From: Stakelama sediminis
Lineage (GTDB): Bacteria; Pseudomonadota; Alphaproteobacteria; Sphingomonadales; Sphingomonadaceae
Direction of reading: 5' to 3'
Assembly (NCBI RefSeq): GCF_014199335.1
Contig: NZ_JACIJI010000009.1
Coordinates: 1-64,000, forward strand
DNA: 64,000 bases
Shown: positions 1 through 9,900 of the stretch, piece after piece
How the letters are laid out: every line of letters begins with the position of its first letter
Position numbering within the stretch: the first letter of the stretch is position 1
Made by a program: the position numbers and the translations under genes
Notes under the pieces: model-generated
Told to the model about the DNA's origin: nothing
The model's database searches: none
Seen by the model: only the letters and a program-made list of their open reading frames with translations

Positions 1-45
1 GGCGCGGACCTCAGGTGAAAACTTGTTCGTCGTCTTGCTTGTCAT
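1..45 (-). CDS. IS3-family transposase OrfA, N-terminal fragment
   Basis: Only the first 15 codons are in the window: the ATG is at 45 on the minus strand and the peptide reads MTSKTTNKFSPEVRA. That is the usual start of the helix-turn-helix OrfA protein of IS3-family elements, which binds the terminal repeats and is fused to the DDE-type OrfB by frameshifting. It sits about 50 bases inside the terminal repeat, the normal layout. The coding region runs off the left edge. Confidence 0.75.
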   Translation of the reverse strand, partial: MTSKTTNKFSPEVRA

Positions 46-95
46 AGCCCCTTACTCTCAGGAGTTGGGGCCTCCGACAAACCCGGCGCGGTTCA
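1..95 (-). mobile_element. Terminal end of an IS3-family insertion sequence (partial)
   Basis: Read on the minus strand from position 95, the DNA begins TGAACCGCGCCGGGTTTG, a typical IS3-family terminal inverted repeat starting with TG. About 50 bases further in, a transposase OrfA start appears at position 45. The rest of the element lies before position 1, so the other end and the target duplication cannot be checked. The insertion cuts into the plus-strand reading frame that starts at about 96. Confidence 0.8.
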
Positions 96-870
96 GGGAG
101 CTTATAGCCTAAACGAGGAGTATGCGGACAAACTCCAGAAACGAGCAAGACGCAAAGAAGCGTATGAGCGGCGCATCGACAATCTCCGTGGCCAGATTGG
201 TTCGATAATAGCCAAGCTACCAGCGCCAGAGCAGGCCGGTTTCAATCAGGAGGCTTGGGAACGAGCGCCACTGGATGAGTTTGGAGATTGTCCGGATTCA
301 CTGTGCCAGCAAGGTAGCGAAGCATTTCGCGAATTCGATCGCGCCATCAGGCAAGTCGAGCTCATGTTTGATGGCGGCGCGGCCGCGAAACGCTTGCTTG
401 GGCTGCCGCTCGATAGCGAAGTCGAACGTGCCCATGTTCGCGAACGAGATCGGAAGCTCCGCGCTGCGGCAAACCGGCGGAAAAGCCTGACCGAGGCAGC
501 AGGCAGACAGTTGGAAGATGAGGCCAATGCCTGGCTGTCGGCACCATCAGAAGATGACGAAGAACTGAGCCGTATCGATCAAGCCGGACTTGATGATCTG
601 TCCTATCAGCACGCACGGGTTGAACTCGAAAGAGCCACCAAGGACAGGCAAACACGAATTCGCGCACAAAACGAAGCACTGTCATGCCAGGCTGAACTTC
701 GAGAAGCCGCAGCAAAAGTCTATGATAGGGAACATCTGGAACTGTTCCTGTCTGCCCCGCACCCACGCATAGGCAGCAAGCCACCGATCCAGCATTGCAC
801 GGATCAGCGCACGCTAAGGGAATGCCTAGCCCTACTGCCTAGGAAACGTCGCACCGGACGATCAAGGTAG
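96..870 (+). pseudogene. IS-truncated protein with coiled coil and DUF2384-like C-terminus
   Basis: The reading frame is open from the IS end to the stop at 868-870, but the first in-frame ATG is only at 364, so the 5' part has been removed or displaced by the IS3-family element. The visible product is rich in charged residues and predicted helix (QKRARRKEAYERRID and similar), with two cysteines near its start. The last 40 residues (LFLSAPHPRIGSKPPIQ then a short helix) resemble the toxin-binding DUF2384 domain of Xre/MbcA/ParS antitoxins. No cognate toxin follows. The family assignment rests on motif likeness only; a truncated protein starting at 364 (168 aa) could still be made. Confidence 0.5.
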
Positions 871-1024
871 CCTCTTGTAGAATATTTCCCTGACGGCGGC
901 CTCCTGGTTCTGAAGAATCAGCACCAGCAGACTGATCGCCAGACCTCTTCCAGCCATTCAAGAAACCTGGCTCAACGCCTATATGGCAGGCTTTCGCGCG
1001 TATCGACTAATTTGGACTTCCAGA

Positions 1025-2971
1025 ATGTCTCACTTCGACGACCTCCCGAAACGCAGCACAAGCCATGTCACAGAAGACAAGGCCGAAGCCGCTTTCACAA
1101 ACTTTCTGTCTGTTTCCGAAGATTGCCTTCTGCAGAAAGCTGTTCGGAAGGACTACGGAACAGATTGTGAAATCGAAGTCGTCGATCAGGGAAGAGCAAC
1201 TAACGTCAGAATTCATGTCCAATTAAAGGGCACGGAAAAAGAAACCAACGCCGATGGCTCAATCAGCGTCGCTATCGGCCGAGCGAACCTGAATTATCTG
1301 CTCATGCACCCCTATTCGCTTTTTGTTTGCTATCATGTGCCAACGGGAACGCTCTGGGCGCGCACCACCGAGAGCGTGCTGCGTCAGTATGAACATGCAA
1401 ACCCAGACTGGGCAGCGCAGCAGACGCTGACGGTCAATTTTACCGAGGAGCTTACCTCTGAACGCTTGCGCAAATTTGCCGAGCTAGCCAAATCGGTTGC
1501 GCTCTCATCACGCGACAAAAGGATCGAACAAACGGCTTCTACGGCTGATGAGATTCCTGATGTGATTAGGCGCGCATTGCCCGACCTGCACATTGGGGAT
1601 GACGCGCAGGAGACGGCGGATGTGTTGGCGCAACTCTACGAGAGCGGTGCCGATGAACTTGTCAGTGCCAATTTTGGCCGGTTTGCAGCGGTGCTTAACG
1701 CCGATCACGATGCGATGGGCTATGCCTATATGGCCGAGATCAATCTTGGCATGGCTGGCAGGGAACCCAATCCAGACCGGATCACTGCAGGCATGGCTCA
1801 CTTCGCGTCTCGGATCGGACTGGGTCGCTATCACGACGCAAGCCTGCATTACACAGTCGGAAACGGGCTTGCCGCACTCGGTAGAGATGAGGAAGCTGCA
1901 ACCGAATACAGAAAGGCTCTGGAAAATCCCGGCGCCTCTCCGGATGCACAGCTTCTTGCTCAGACGCATAAGAACCTCGGATCAAGCTTGGAGAAACTGG
2001 GAAAAGAGGAACAGGCTGCCGAACATTACCGCGAAGCGCTCAGGCTAAGCCCAAACCTTGCCGAGGCGCATCACGCACTGGCGAGCTATCACCACCGGCA
2101 TGGAAACTACCAAGAGGCGCTTGACCATTTCGACAAGGTCGTTTTTCTCAACGATAGTTTGGGTAAGCAGGCATCTGTTGCAGGCTGGCGAATCAACGTT
2201 CTGTTTCAACTAGGAGATGCAAAAGGCGCGTTCCGTGAAATCAACAGGCTCATAGTTGAAGCCAACACCCACAAATGGATCTGGCCGTGGTGCGCCAGGC
2301 AGCTGGCAATCTTTGGGCGCGCATCGGACGACAATGCCCGACTAGCTCTCACATTCTGGGATCGGCTCCTCGCCGCGCATCCGCATCATCCGATTGGCAA
2401 GCGAGAACAATTGCTAGCCAAATTCTATTTGCGGGCGGCAGGCGAAGATCCTGGGTCGACCTATTCAGAAATCAAGGTCGAGCTCGAAACCGGGATTCAG
2501 CGCATCGAAACCGAAGCCTGTGCTTTGTTGTGGGACCGGTTGGGGCATTGGGCACAAGATGACGAAAACTGGAACGAGGCTGAATTCTGTTTTCGCAAGG
2601 CCTATGATCTTGTCGGCGGGCACTATGGCTACTGCCTAGGGACGGCCCTTAATTTTCTCGGACGGTGCGAGGAAAGCCTTCCGATCCTGCAGGAGCAAGC
2701 GGAGACACTTCAGCCGGACGCCATGAGCTGGTTCCAGGTCGCAGTGGCAAATGAAAAGCTGGGTCGAACAGAGGAATCGATTGAAGCCTACCGAGAAGCG
2801 CTCTTGCTCGACCCGGAATACTCTCTCGCCTGGTTCAATCTGGGAGGGGTCCATTGGAACAACGGTGATATGAAAAGTGCGAGCGAAATCTGGAAAGCAG
2901 CGGTCGAACAGTTCCCCGAGCATCAGCTTTCTGATCGACTAAGATCAGAGATCCCGTTCGTGCTTCTCTAA
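1025..2971 (+). CDS. DUF4365 nuclease-like domain fused to TPR repeats
   Basis: 648 aa from the ATG at 1025; an upstream in-frame ATG at 983 would add 14 residues unlike the family. Residues ~10-150 match DUF4365, a PD-(D/E)xK nuclease-like domain: D47-C-E49 follows the DYGTD turn and Q66-L-K68 lies in VQLKGT, the expected catalytic pattern. From about residue 200 to the end the protein is a TPR solenoid, with repeats such as AAEHYREALRLSPNLAEAHHALA and a last one near 590-625. DUF4365 proteins with repeat or ATPase partners are common in defence islands, and the TPR part probably senses a partner or a phage component. No signal peptide. The gene stands alone between the truncated DUF2384-like frame and the XRE gene, so it may act by itself. 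Confidence 0.75.
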   Translation: MSHFDDLPKRSTSHVTEDKAEAAFTNFLSVSEDCLLQKAVRKDYGTDCEIEVVDQGRATNVRIHVQLKGTEKETNADGSISVAIGRANLNYLLMHPYSLFVCYHVPTGTLWARTTESVLRQYEHANPDWAAQQTLTVNFTEELTSERLRKFAELAKSVALSSRDKRIEQTASTADEIPDVIRRALPDLHIGDDAQETADVLAQLYESGADELVSANFGRFAAVLNADHDAMGYAYMAEINLGMAGREPNPDRITAGMAHFASRIGLGRYHDASLHYTVGNGLAALGRDEEAATEYRKALENPGASPDAQLLAQTHKNLGSSLEKLGKEEQAAEHYREALRLSPNLAEAHHALASYHHRHGNYQEALDHFDKVVFLNDSLGKQASVAGWRINVLFQLGDAKGAFREINRLIVEANTHKWIWPWCARQLAIFGRASDDNARLALTFWDRLLAAHPHHPIGKREQLLAKFYLRAAGEDPGSTYSEIKVELETGIQRIETEACALLWDRLGHWAQDDENWNEAEFCFRKAYDLVGGHYGYCLGTALNFLGRCEESLPILQEQAETLQPDAMSWFQVAVANEKLGRTEESIEAYREALLLDPEYSLAWFNLGGVHWNNGDMKSASEIWKAAVEQFPEHQLSDRLRSEIPFVLL

Positions 2972-3220
2972 TGGCGGAAATTGGGATGTTTTGGAGCCTA
3001 GCTTGAAGTGGAATGGTATTTAGAGAATGCTCAGCGCCGAGCACCGTGTCTAGAAGACTGCCAGGTTGATCGGAGGCGATCGGCCTCGATCAATTAGGTA
3101 GAGCGATGAAGCCGCTCGCGAACGCGACTACCGCCGCGATCACGAGTCTGGCCGACCATCGGGCAAGCTCTTCCAAGAACGCCCCAGTGAAGCGATCGGC
3201 GGGCCTTCTGGACCCGGCCA

Positions 3221-3967
3221 TCACACGATGCCATTGAAATAGTCGGCGAGCATTTGCCGTTCATCGACCTTGGCGTTCGCCCACAACGTCGTGATCCTGC
3301 TCGCGGCGGGATTGCAGCGGCGGGATCGGATCACAAGTACGGCAATCGAGATCGGCTCACCGCCGGCCATCGGCTCTGCGACATAGGTCCCAGTGAGTAC
3401 GACGGCGGCGTGGGTGCGTTCCAGTCTTTCGACGCAATTGAGCACATCGCGCCACAGAGGGCGCACACGAAAATCGCGGTCGGGCTTCAGACCGATCACG
3501 CCCTCGCGCTCGGCTTGGACGAAACTGGCCAGATCGAGCCACTCGCGCAGCTCCGCGAGATCCCCGGCAGCGCCCCCACCGAGGTCGGAGTCAAACAGCA
3601 GGCTGAAGGTCGCGAGCATCGTGCGGAGCTGGAGCTCGGTCCTTAGCGGCGCAACAGAGATGGGGATGCGCCCTTCGGTCCAAGCGAACATCTCGACGAA
3701 GTTGGCTGCGGCCTCCTCAGCGGACGGGCGAATATGCGCGCGCAGAAACTCATCCTCCGGCTTTCCCAGAGCGCGTGCAATTTTGCGCAGTTGCGTCTCA
3801 CGTACCTTAACACCGCGCTCGATGCGCGACACCGTAGCCAGCGAAACGCCGGCTTCCGCAGCAAGCATGTCCTGCTTCCATCCATATATGGTGCGCTGGA
3901 GTTTTACGAAGTTCGCGATGGCGGCTTCGTCGAGCTTGAAGGTTTCAAGAGGGGATACTTTGTCCAT
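3221..3967 (-). CDS. XRE-family DNA-binding regulator with C-terminal uncharacterised domain
   Basis: 248 aa from the ATG at 3967 (MDKVSPLETF); the frame is open upstream to 4105 but that part has no protein-like character. Residues ~15-75 form a Cro/CI helix-turn-helix (WKQDMLAAEAGVSLATVSR, then IERGVKVRETQLRKIARAL). The remaining ~170 residues, predicted helical then alpha/beta, match no family I recognise. It lies on the minus strand between a nuclease-like gene and a two-gene candidate defence operon. Position and domain suggest it represses one of these, but no operator can be assigned. Confidence 0.75.
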   Translation of the reverse strand: MDKVSPLETFKLDEAAIANFVKLQRTIYGWKQDMLAAEAGVSLATVSRIERGVKVRETQLRKIARALGKPEDEFLRAHIRPSAEEAAANFVEMFAWTEGRIPISVAPLRTELQLRTMLATFSLLFDSDLGGGAAGDLAELREWLDLASFVQAEREGVIGLKPDRDFRVRPLWRDVLNCVERLERTHAAVVLTGTYVAEPMAGGEPISIAVLVIRSRRCNPAASRITTLWANAKVDERQMLADYFNGIV

Positions 3968-4016
3968 GTCCTTACTATGATTGACCCAGCCCGAAAATTG
4001 GAGGGCATTTCGCACG

Positions 4017-4193
4017 TCAGTTCGGCGCAGACACCGCTGGCTTAAGCGATTGGAATCTGCGCTCAAGCAGATCGGCCAGCACATCCCCCCGGGAGCTGAT
4101 CTCAATGAGCGTCCGCTTCTGGGATCGTTGCGGCAACCATCGAATGACCAACATTGGAGCGTTTTCCGAACCGACCCAATGGCGGACGTTCAT
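4017..4193 (-). CDS. Small hypothetical protein (58 aa) upstream of the XRE gene
   Basis: An ATG at 4193 opens a 58-codon frame ending TGA at 4017-4019, 49 bases before the XRE start on the same strand. The peptide (MNVRHWVGSENAPMLVIRW...) has balanced composition and could be a small alpha/beta protein, possibly co-transcribed with the regulator. No family is recognised. It is about as likely to be a non-functional frame; an overlapping plus-strand frame at 3981-4235 looks less protein-like. Confidence 0.3.
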   Translation of the reverse strand: MNVRHWVGSENAPMLVIRWLPQRSQKRTLIEISSRGDVLADLLERRFQSLKPAVSAPN

Positions 4194-4269
4194 GCATATG
4201 ATCGCATCACCCGAAAGCAGCCGTTGATGTCCTGATGCCTCTGTGCGCTCGAAATGACTGGCCGGGTGA

Positions 4270-5097
4270 ATGCGCGAAAGTTATATGCTCGGAATGTCCG
4301 ATCTTGCGCTATTCGCCTCCTTTGCTGTCGCCCAAGGCATATTGGGATTCCTTATCGTCAAGTTATTGCCGTCAGCGCTGATAAAGTTCGTGGATACCGA
4401 AATCGAACGGCGAAGCGATATTAAACTCGAAAAGGTAAAAGGGCAGATTGAGGGCTCCTATGCCACCCTGAAAACTTCAATGGAGATGCTGACTGCCAGT
4501 AACACTGGCCTTCACCCGCATATCATTGAATCAGTTTCGGCGATGTGGAATCTCATTGTGCAGATGAAGCACGATTTTAGCGGAATGGTGACGTTTGACA
4601 GTCTTTTTCTCGCGAATGAGGCAGCTGAAGCCTTCCAAGATGAGGCCAATCACCAAAATCTAATCGCATTTGTCGAAAAGCACCGAGACGAGTTCGACAA
4701 CTTGACGGCGAATGGCGCGGTGCTTGAGCCTAACCTTGATAGGCATCGCCTTTTTTGTGGAGATAAGCTTTGGCTGATCTTCTTCGTAATCAGAGCCGTC
4801 TATATGCGTAGCTCGTTGCTTATAGCTCGCTCATTCCAGCAACATGACCTTGATGATTGGCGAAAAGATGATGGTATACGCCAATTGCTTAGCGCTGTGC
4901 TGCCTACCGCATTCATTGATGATGTACAGACACGTCAAATTGGCGGTCTATCAGTCGCCATATCTCAATTGGAGGCAGAGTTTCTTCACGAAGCAACGCG
5001 AGTGATGTCAGGTTCGAAGGCGATGGCGGACAGTCTCACCAACATGCAGTCAACAATGCTCCTGCAAACGGCCCAAATAGCGCAACAGAATAACTGA
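4270..5097 (+). CDS. Membrane-anchored coiled-coil protein, unknown family
   Basis: Up to 275 aa; in-frame ATGs at 4270, 4285 and 4294 compete and none has a clear ribosome binding site. Residues ~12-36 form one strong transmembrane helix (LALFASFAVAQGILGFLIV), followed by a charged helical segment at 44-75 and a helical cytoplasmic part to the end. A second hydrophobic patch at ~167-180 may be buried rather than membrane-spanning. The stop is five bases before the next gene, which encodes a HEPN protein, so the two are a translational unit. Base composition is lower in GC than the transfer genes, consistent with acquisition. I do not recognise the family; a membrane tether or sensor for the HEPN partner is an inference. 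Confidence 0.7.
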   Translation: MRESYMLGMSDLALFASFAVAQGILGFLIVKLLPSALIKFVDTEIERRSDIKLEKVKGQIEGSYATLKTSMEMLTASNTGLHPHIIESVSAMWNLIVQMKHDFSGMVTFDSLFLANEAAEAFQDEANHQNLIAFVEKHRDEFDNLTANGAVLEPNLDRHRLFCGDKLWLIFFVIRAVYMRSSLLIARSFQQHDLDDWRKDDGIRQLLSAVLPTAFIDDVQTRQIGGLSVAISQLEAEFLHEATRVMSGSKAMADSLTNMQSTMLLQTAQIAQQNN

Positions 5098-5102
5098 GTC
5101 TC

Positions 5103-5774
5103 ATGGATAAAACGCCAGCGATTTTCACACCAGAATATAGCAGGATCGCGAGGGCGTTTATCGACTTTGTGAACGTCCAAGTTGGTGCTTACATGGATGC
5201 TTGTTCGGGTTTCGCCAAAAATAAGAGCATTGTGGAACGTCAAGTTCACCGCGATGTCAGACCAGACGGCACCAAACGCGGCCTAAAGGACGCGCCTCGA
5301 GTCATGATGACTGCCGTAAAAGACCCTACGCAGCCCGATGTCCTGATGCATCGCATCGTGCTGGTATCGGAGTATATAGCCGCCAACACAGTTGCAGGAT
5401 CGAATGAACAACACCACGCGCGAGCGGCCATTACCTTCCTATATGCGTATTGGGATGAGGAAGTTCGGCCTGACCTAGCTCGCGCCCTTGGGGTTCCCAC
5501 GAAGGAGATTACGTCCGACATCTTCGGAGATTTGCGTCTCATTCGCCATGCGGTTTTGCACAACAAGGGTGTTCTGACGGACACGGCCTATCAGAAGCTG
5601 AAGCTAATCAGAGAGCACTTCTCACCCAATGATGTAGTTTCGCTACCAAATGCTACGATGCACCGTACCTTTGCATTAATTAAACAAGATATGGCTCAAC
5701 GAGTGATAAACGATTCTGGCCTCCAAGGTGACGGCACAGGAGATATTATCGAAGTGGCAATCCAACGGAAATAA
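5103..5774 (+). CDS. HEPN-like putative ribonuclease
   Basis: 223 aa, starting five bases after the stop of the membrane protein gene. The protein is mainly helical and contains R148-H-A-V-L-H153 within DLRLIRHAVLHNKGV, the R-x4-6-H signature of HEPN nucleases, preceded by the acidic-hydrophobic helix common in MAE_28990-type HEPN domains. HEPN proteins of this kind usually cleave RNA or transfer nucleotides and are toxins or abortive-infection effectors. The tight link to a membrane coiled-coil gene and the nuclease-helicase pair downstream suggest a defence role. The exact HEPN subfamily is not certain. Confidence 0.65.
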   Translation: MDKTPAIFTPEYSRIARAFIDFVNVQVGAYMDACSGFAKNKSIVERQVHRDVRPDGTKRGLKDAPRVMMTAVKDPTQPDVLMHRIVLVSEYIAANTVAGSNEQHHARAAITFLYAYWDEEVRPDLARALGVPTKEITSDIFGDLRLIRHAVLHNKGVLTDTAYQKLKLIREHFSPNDVVSLPNATMHRTFALIKQDMAQRVINDSGLQGDGTGDIIEVAIQRK

Positions 5775-6076
5775 GAGTTTCTTCCGTTAGCCGTCTAACA
5801 CGAACTTTCAATTCGAAAACCGGACAGTCCGCTAACCACCCCAGAATGCGAGATTTGGTAAGTTCTGGATATGGGCCGCAAGCCGAATGTCGGCTTGCGG
5901 CTCGAGTATCGACTGAGGCTGCTATTTAGCCAAACATCAAGGATGGCTCAGGCGGGCAGCTTGGCTCTCTTTCGAGTGCGCTCATTTCTGATGCGCTTTT
6001 GGTCGAATAACTTGCGCAACTAGTATAAAAAGCTGATATATTTTGGTTTTCGGCGAATTATAGTAGGTGGATTGGC
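5775..6076 (+). promoter_or_regulatory. Intergenic region upstream of the nuclease-helicase pair
   Basis: About 300 bases without a convincing gene. The last 70 bases are AT-rich, in contrast to the surroundings, with candidate -10 elements TATAAA near 6023 and TATATT near 6037. An AGGTGG Shine-Dalgarno sequence lies just before the ATG at 6077. A promoter for the 6077-10154 operon most likely lies here. I see no strong inverted repeat or operator. Confidence 0.5.
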
Positions 6077-6925
6077 ATGGCTTCAGCTCAGTTTCCACTC
6101 ACTACATCGCCATGCCCTATCGACATCGATTGCACTGGTGAGAGGTGGGTGGTCAACAACGTTGTCGAATTGTCACGCCATATAGCCATCATTGCGATGG
6201 GACAGGCGGCGCAGGCAGCGCACATCTTGCAGGAACTATCGCCAGCGGCTCCGGCATTCACTACCTCAGAACTGAGGGCCGAAGCCAAAGTTCGCCTCAC
6301 CGTCCAAGAGGAAAAGCAATCTCCTCGAATTGGATATCCAAGGTGGCAAAGAGACGGCTTTATCTTTGAGGCAATATCATGGATCGCTGCCCGACAGGTC
6401 TATGGAGCGGGATGCTTCATGAAAGACCCTCATATTAGCGCAACCGCGCAAGGGCTTGATGGCCTGATGCTCGAACTGTCCACCGACAAGTCGGACGTTC
6501 AGAGGACCACCGTTTTTGAAGATAAATGTAGTGACGATCCCATCGGCACCTTTCAGTACAAGGTTATTCCCGCTTTCCAAGATCGGCACGACAACAAGCG
6601 AAGTGCCGAAATCGTATCAGTTGCCACAGTGCTGCTCCGAATGGCTGGTATCAGTGAGGGTGACGCGGCTAAGCTCGCTGCCGCCGTGACGGATCGAGGG
6701 CGGCGGAGATATCGTGCTGCGATGGCAGTCACAGACGCGTCAGATAGCCAGCATGCGCGAACAGAGATTTTCGCGAACTACGCGAAAATCAAGGACGTCA
6801 CTCAAGGACAACGGATTGGTGCGTGTTTTGTTGTTCCACCGGAATTGCGCGACTGGTTTGAACGGTTAGCGCAGGAGGCAGTCTCATACATCGATAGCTT
6901 CGAAGGAGAAGTCGGCGATGTTTGA
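6077..6925 (+). CDS. PD-(D/E)xK nuclease, Hachiman HamA-like
   Basis: 282 aa. The core has the layout of a PD-(D/E)xK nuclease and resembles the DUF1837 domain of HamA: an N-terminal helical part (to ~100), then GLDGLMLEL with D128, then E148-D-K150 in VFEDKCSD as the (D/E)xK motif. It overlaps the next gene, an SF2 helicase, by eight bases, which is the organisation of Hachiman, where HamA is the nuclease effector and HamB the helicase that holds it inactive until DNA damage is sensed. Overall similarity beyond the motifs cannot be judged here, so a separate nuclease-helicase family is possible. A good AGGTGG ribosome binding site supports the start. Confidence 0.6.
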   Translation: MASAQFPLTTSPCPIDIDCTGERWVVNNVVELSRHIAIIAMGQAAQAAHILQELSPAAPAFTTSELRAEAKVRLTVQEEKQSPRIGYPRWQRDGFIFEAISWIAARQVYGAGCFMKDPHISATAQGLDGLMLELSTDKSDVQRTTVFEDKCSDDPIGTFQYKVIPAFQDRHDNKRSAEIVSVATVLLRMAGISEGDAAKLAAAVTDRGRRRYRAAMAVTDASDSQHARTEIFANYAKIKDVTQGQRIGACFVVPPELRDWFERLAQEAVSYIDSFEGEVGDV

Positions 6926-9900
6926 TGCGGAAACAGCGAGAATTCTAAGGTCTGCGCCGGCGATGCCTGGGCTCAATCCTGACAATCTCCCAGCAATCCT
7001 GACCCGTCACTACGCGGAGCTTGCATCCATCCGGCTTAGGGGCGTGGCTGACGATAGGTCAGTCGAAACCGACGCATGGTCATTGGAGCGCATCGCTGAT
7101 ACCTACGAATTGGCTGTTTCGATCCAACCTGGCTCCGAGGTTACAGCAGCGGCGGCATTCGTAGCTGCTACCGCGCAGCAGATTCTCGCGCGAAGGCAAG
7201 TCAACCTTGTGTCCGATCAGGCCGAGTTGCCCGCCAATATCGATAGGGATCGCCTTGATCCCAGCCTCGCAGCGGTGGTGCTTTTCCTTACTGCGGAACA
7301 ATATGCTGATGCGAATGAAGCGGCGACCTTCATACGTCGTGATCGCGAGCAACAAAGTTATGAAGCGACGATACTGTCCGAGCATGTTTTTGATCTCGCA
7401 ACGGGAAAACTGAATTCGATTCTGCAACGTGCGCAAAGATGGCGGAGCCCCTTGGCGCATACTGCTCTTGAAGATAGGGCGCTTGCTGCTCTTCTCGAAA
7501 CGCTTTGCGCTGGGATCGAAATACTCGCAGCCCAAATGTTGCGCGTCGAGATTCCCCCACAGACAGGAAATAGGTTTGAGGGCCCGCAACAGGCATTCAA
7601 GAAGGTTTATGATCTCTCAGCAGCAACACTTGCGTTGGACGGATCAACTGGTGCTTCCGAGTTGCATGTCTCCTATCCTGGTCCTCATCATCTCGCTTCG
7701 CTCTTGCGTGGAGCCAGCGATTCACTTCTCACCGCCAGTCTATTTAATACTCCGTCACCCAAGGGTTCCGATCAGGCAACTTGGATTAAGTGGCTTCGCT
7801 TCCGTGCTGAGAAATTCCCTTACGTTTGGCCTAACCATCGCAAGGCAATTGCGCAGCAGTTTTACGAAACAGGAGTTTCTGCGGTCGTCGTTTTGCCAAC
7901 CGGAGCAGGAAAGACGACTGTTTCTTCCCTAAAGATCGCGGGAGCATTGGCCCGAGGCAAGAAAGTAGCCTTTCTGGCGCCAACCCATGCGTTGGTCGAA
8001 CAACTTACCGAAGACCTTCAGGAAATGTTTCCTGCAGATGTGCTCGGCTCAACCGTATCGAATGATTTTGATCTTTTGATGCAAGAGGATGCGACGTTTC
8101 AAGATATCGAGGTTATGACACCGGAACGATGTCTGGCCATGCTTTCCTTTGCGCCGGAATCATTCCAAGATGTCGGGCTCCTCGTCTTTGATGAATGCCA
8201 TCTACTCAGCCCCGAAAGCGGGAAGATTCGTAGAGCCCTCGACGCCATGCTTTGCGTCCTTGGCTTCAATCACGTCGCACCTGAGGCAGACATCCTCTTC
8301 CTATCAGCGATGTTGAAGAACGGGGATGAGCTTGCGCAATGGCTTGGCAGTCTGACCGGACGACCAAGCATCCCTGTCGATCTAATTTGGAAACCGAGCC
8401 GTCAGGCGCGTGGCGTGATCATATACAATCAGGACGAGGTGACAGAATCCAAGCGACGAGCGAATGAGAAACAAGAAGCAGAAAACAAACAGCAAAAAAG
8501 GGAAGCCGCTTCGCTCAGGAAAGTTGCCGCTCAAGAACTTCGTGCAACGCCGTATGCCATCTGGGGCTTGCAGCATAATTGGCTGTCGCAGGATCGGTCA
8601 CGGGCATGGATAATCACAACGCAGATTCTCGAAGACAAAGTTACGCTCGCAGGAAACATCGCCTATGGCTCACTTCGGGTAACTCCGAACTCTAACCAAG
8701 TTGCAACGAGCCTTGCCGCCGCCGCCGCGGGGCGCGGGCTGAAAACGATAGTCTTCGTCAATACGAAGAACGATGCTGTCAAGGTCGCCAAAGAAATTTC
8801 CGCGCGGCTGAAAACGTCGCTTGTACCAACCGAAGTGGAGCAAGCCCGCTGGGACGCGCTGGCGGAAGAGCTGGGCGATTTAGCTCATTCATTGCTTTCA
8901 GGACCATCAGGTGCTGTTCCGCATAACTCTGCTATGCTCAGACTTGAACGCGATCTCGCCGAGAAAATGTTTAAGCGGCCAACAGGTGCGCAGATAATCG
9001 TTGCCACGCCGACTTTGGCTCAAGGACTGAATCTGCCCGCCCAGCTTGCGATCTTAGCTGGCGACAAGAGGGCGGGCGGTGAAGGACGCGAAGCCCTGGA
9101 AGCCCATGAAATCTTGAACGCCGCCGCCAGAGCGGGGCGAGCAGGGCATCTTGCCAATGGATTGGTATTGCTCATTCCCGAACCGATAATTCAATATAAG
9201 CCAGGGCAGCCGGTTCACCACACTGTGGTCTCCAAATTGGAAGCTCTCATTCCTGAAGATGACCATTGTGTGAGGGTCAATGATCCTATCGAAGTGGTGC
9301 TTGATCGCCTCATGGCAGGCCAAGCAACTGATCCGGATGTCGCCTACACCGTGAACCGAATGGCTGCGCTGGAAAGTGTAGAGTCTTCGACAAGCTCTCA
9401 CCTCTTCGATCTTGGCAGATCACTGGGCGCATTTGCTGCTCAACGACGAAACGAGCTTGTGGAATTTGACGGCAAGGTCGCGCAATTGAGAGCTGCGATT
9501 GCAAGTCAGGCGGTCGATGGACTCGATACGACTATAGCTGCATTAGCCTCTCAGAGCGGATTGTCAGCGACTTTGCTTTTGAGTTTGAAGGCACGCTTGC
9601 TCACAGGTTTGGAATCATTGCCTGCGGATTTGGTCGGCTGGCTTGGGTGGTCATTAGGCTGGTTCAAAGAGGATGAAGTCGCACGCACGTCGCTCCTAAG
9701 AGATATTCACGGTAACATTCTAGCCGCCTGTGGGAGGCCCAAAACTAGCGCTATTCGAGATGAAGATCTCGACAAGATTGGTAACGCTCTTATCGCCTGG
9801 GTGAAGGGTGAAACGCTTCAGTCGATCGAACTGGTTTTGGACGGCAAACCAATCGGAGGGAGCGTGACTGAAACTTGCTGCCCGCGTGCGCGCGAACTCA

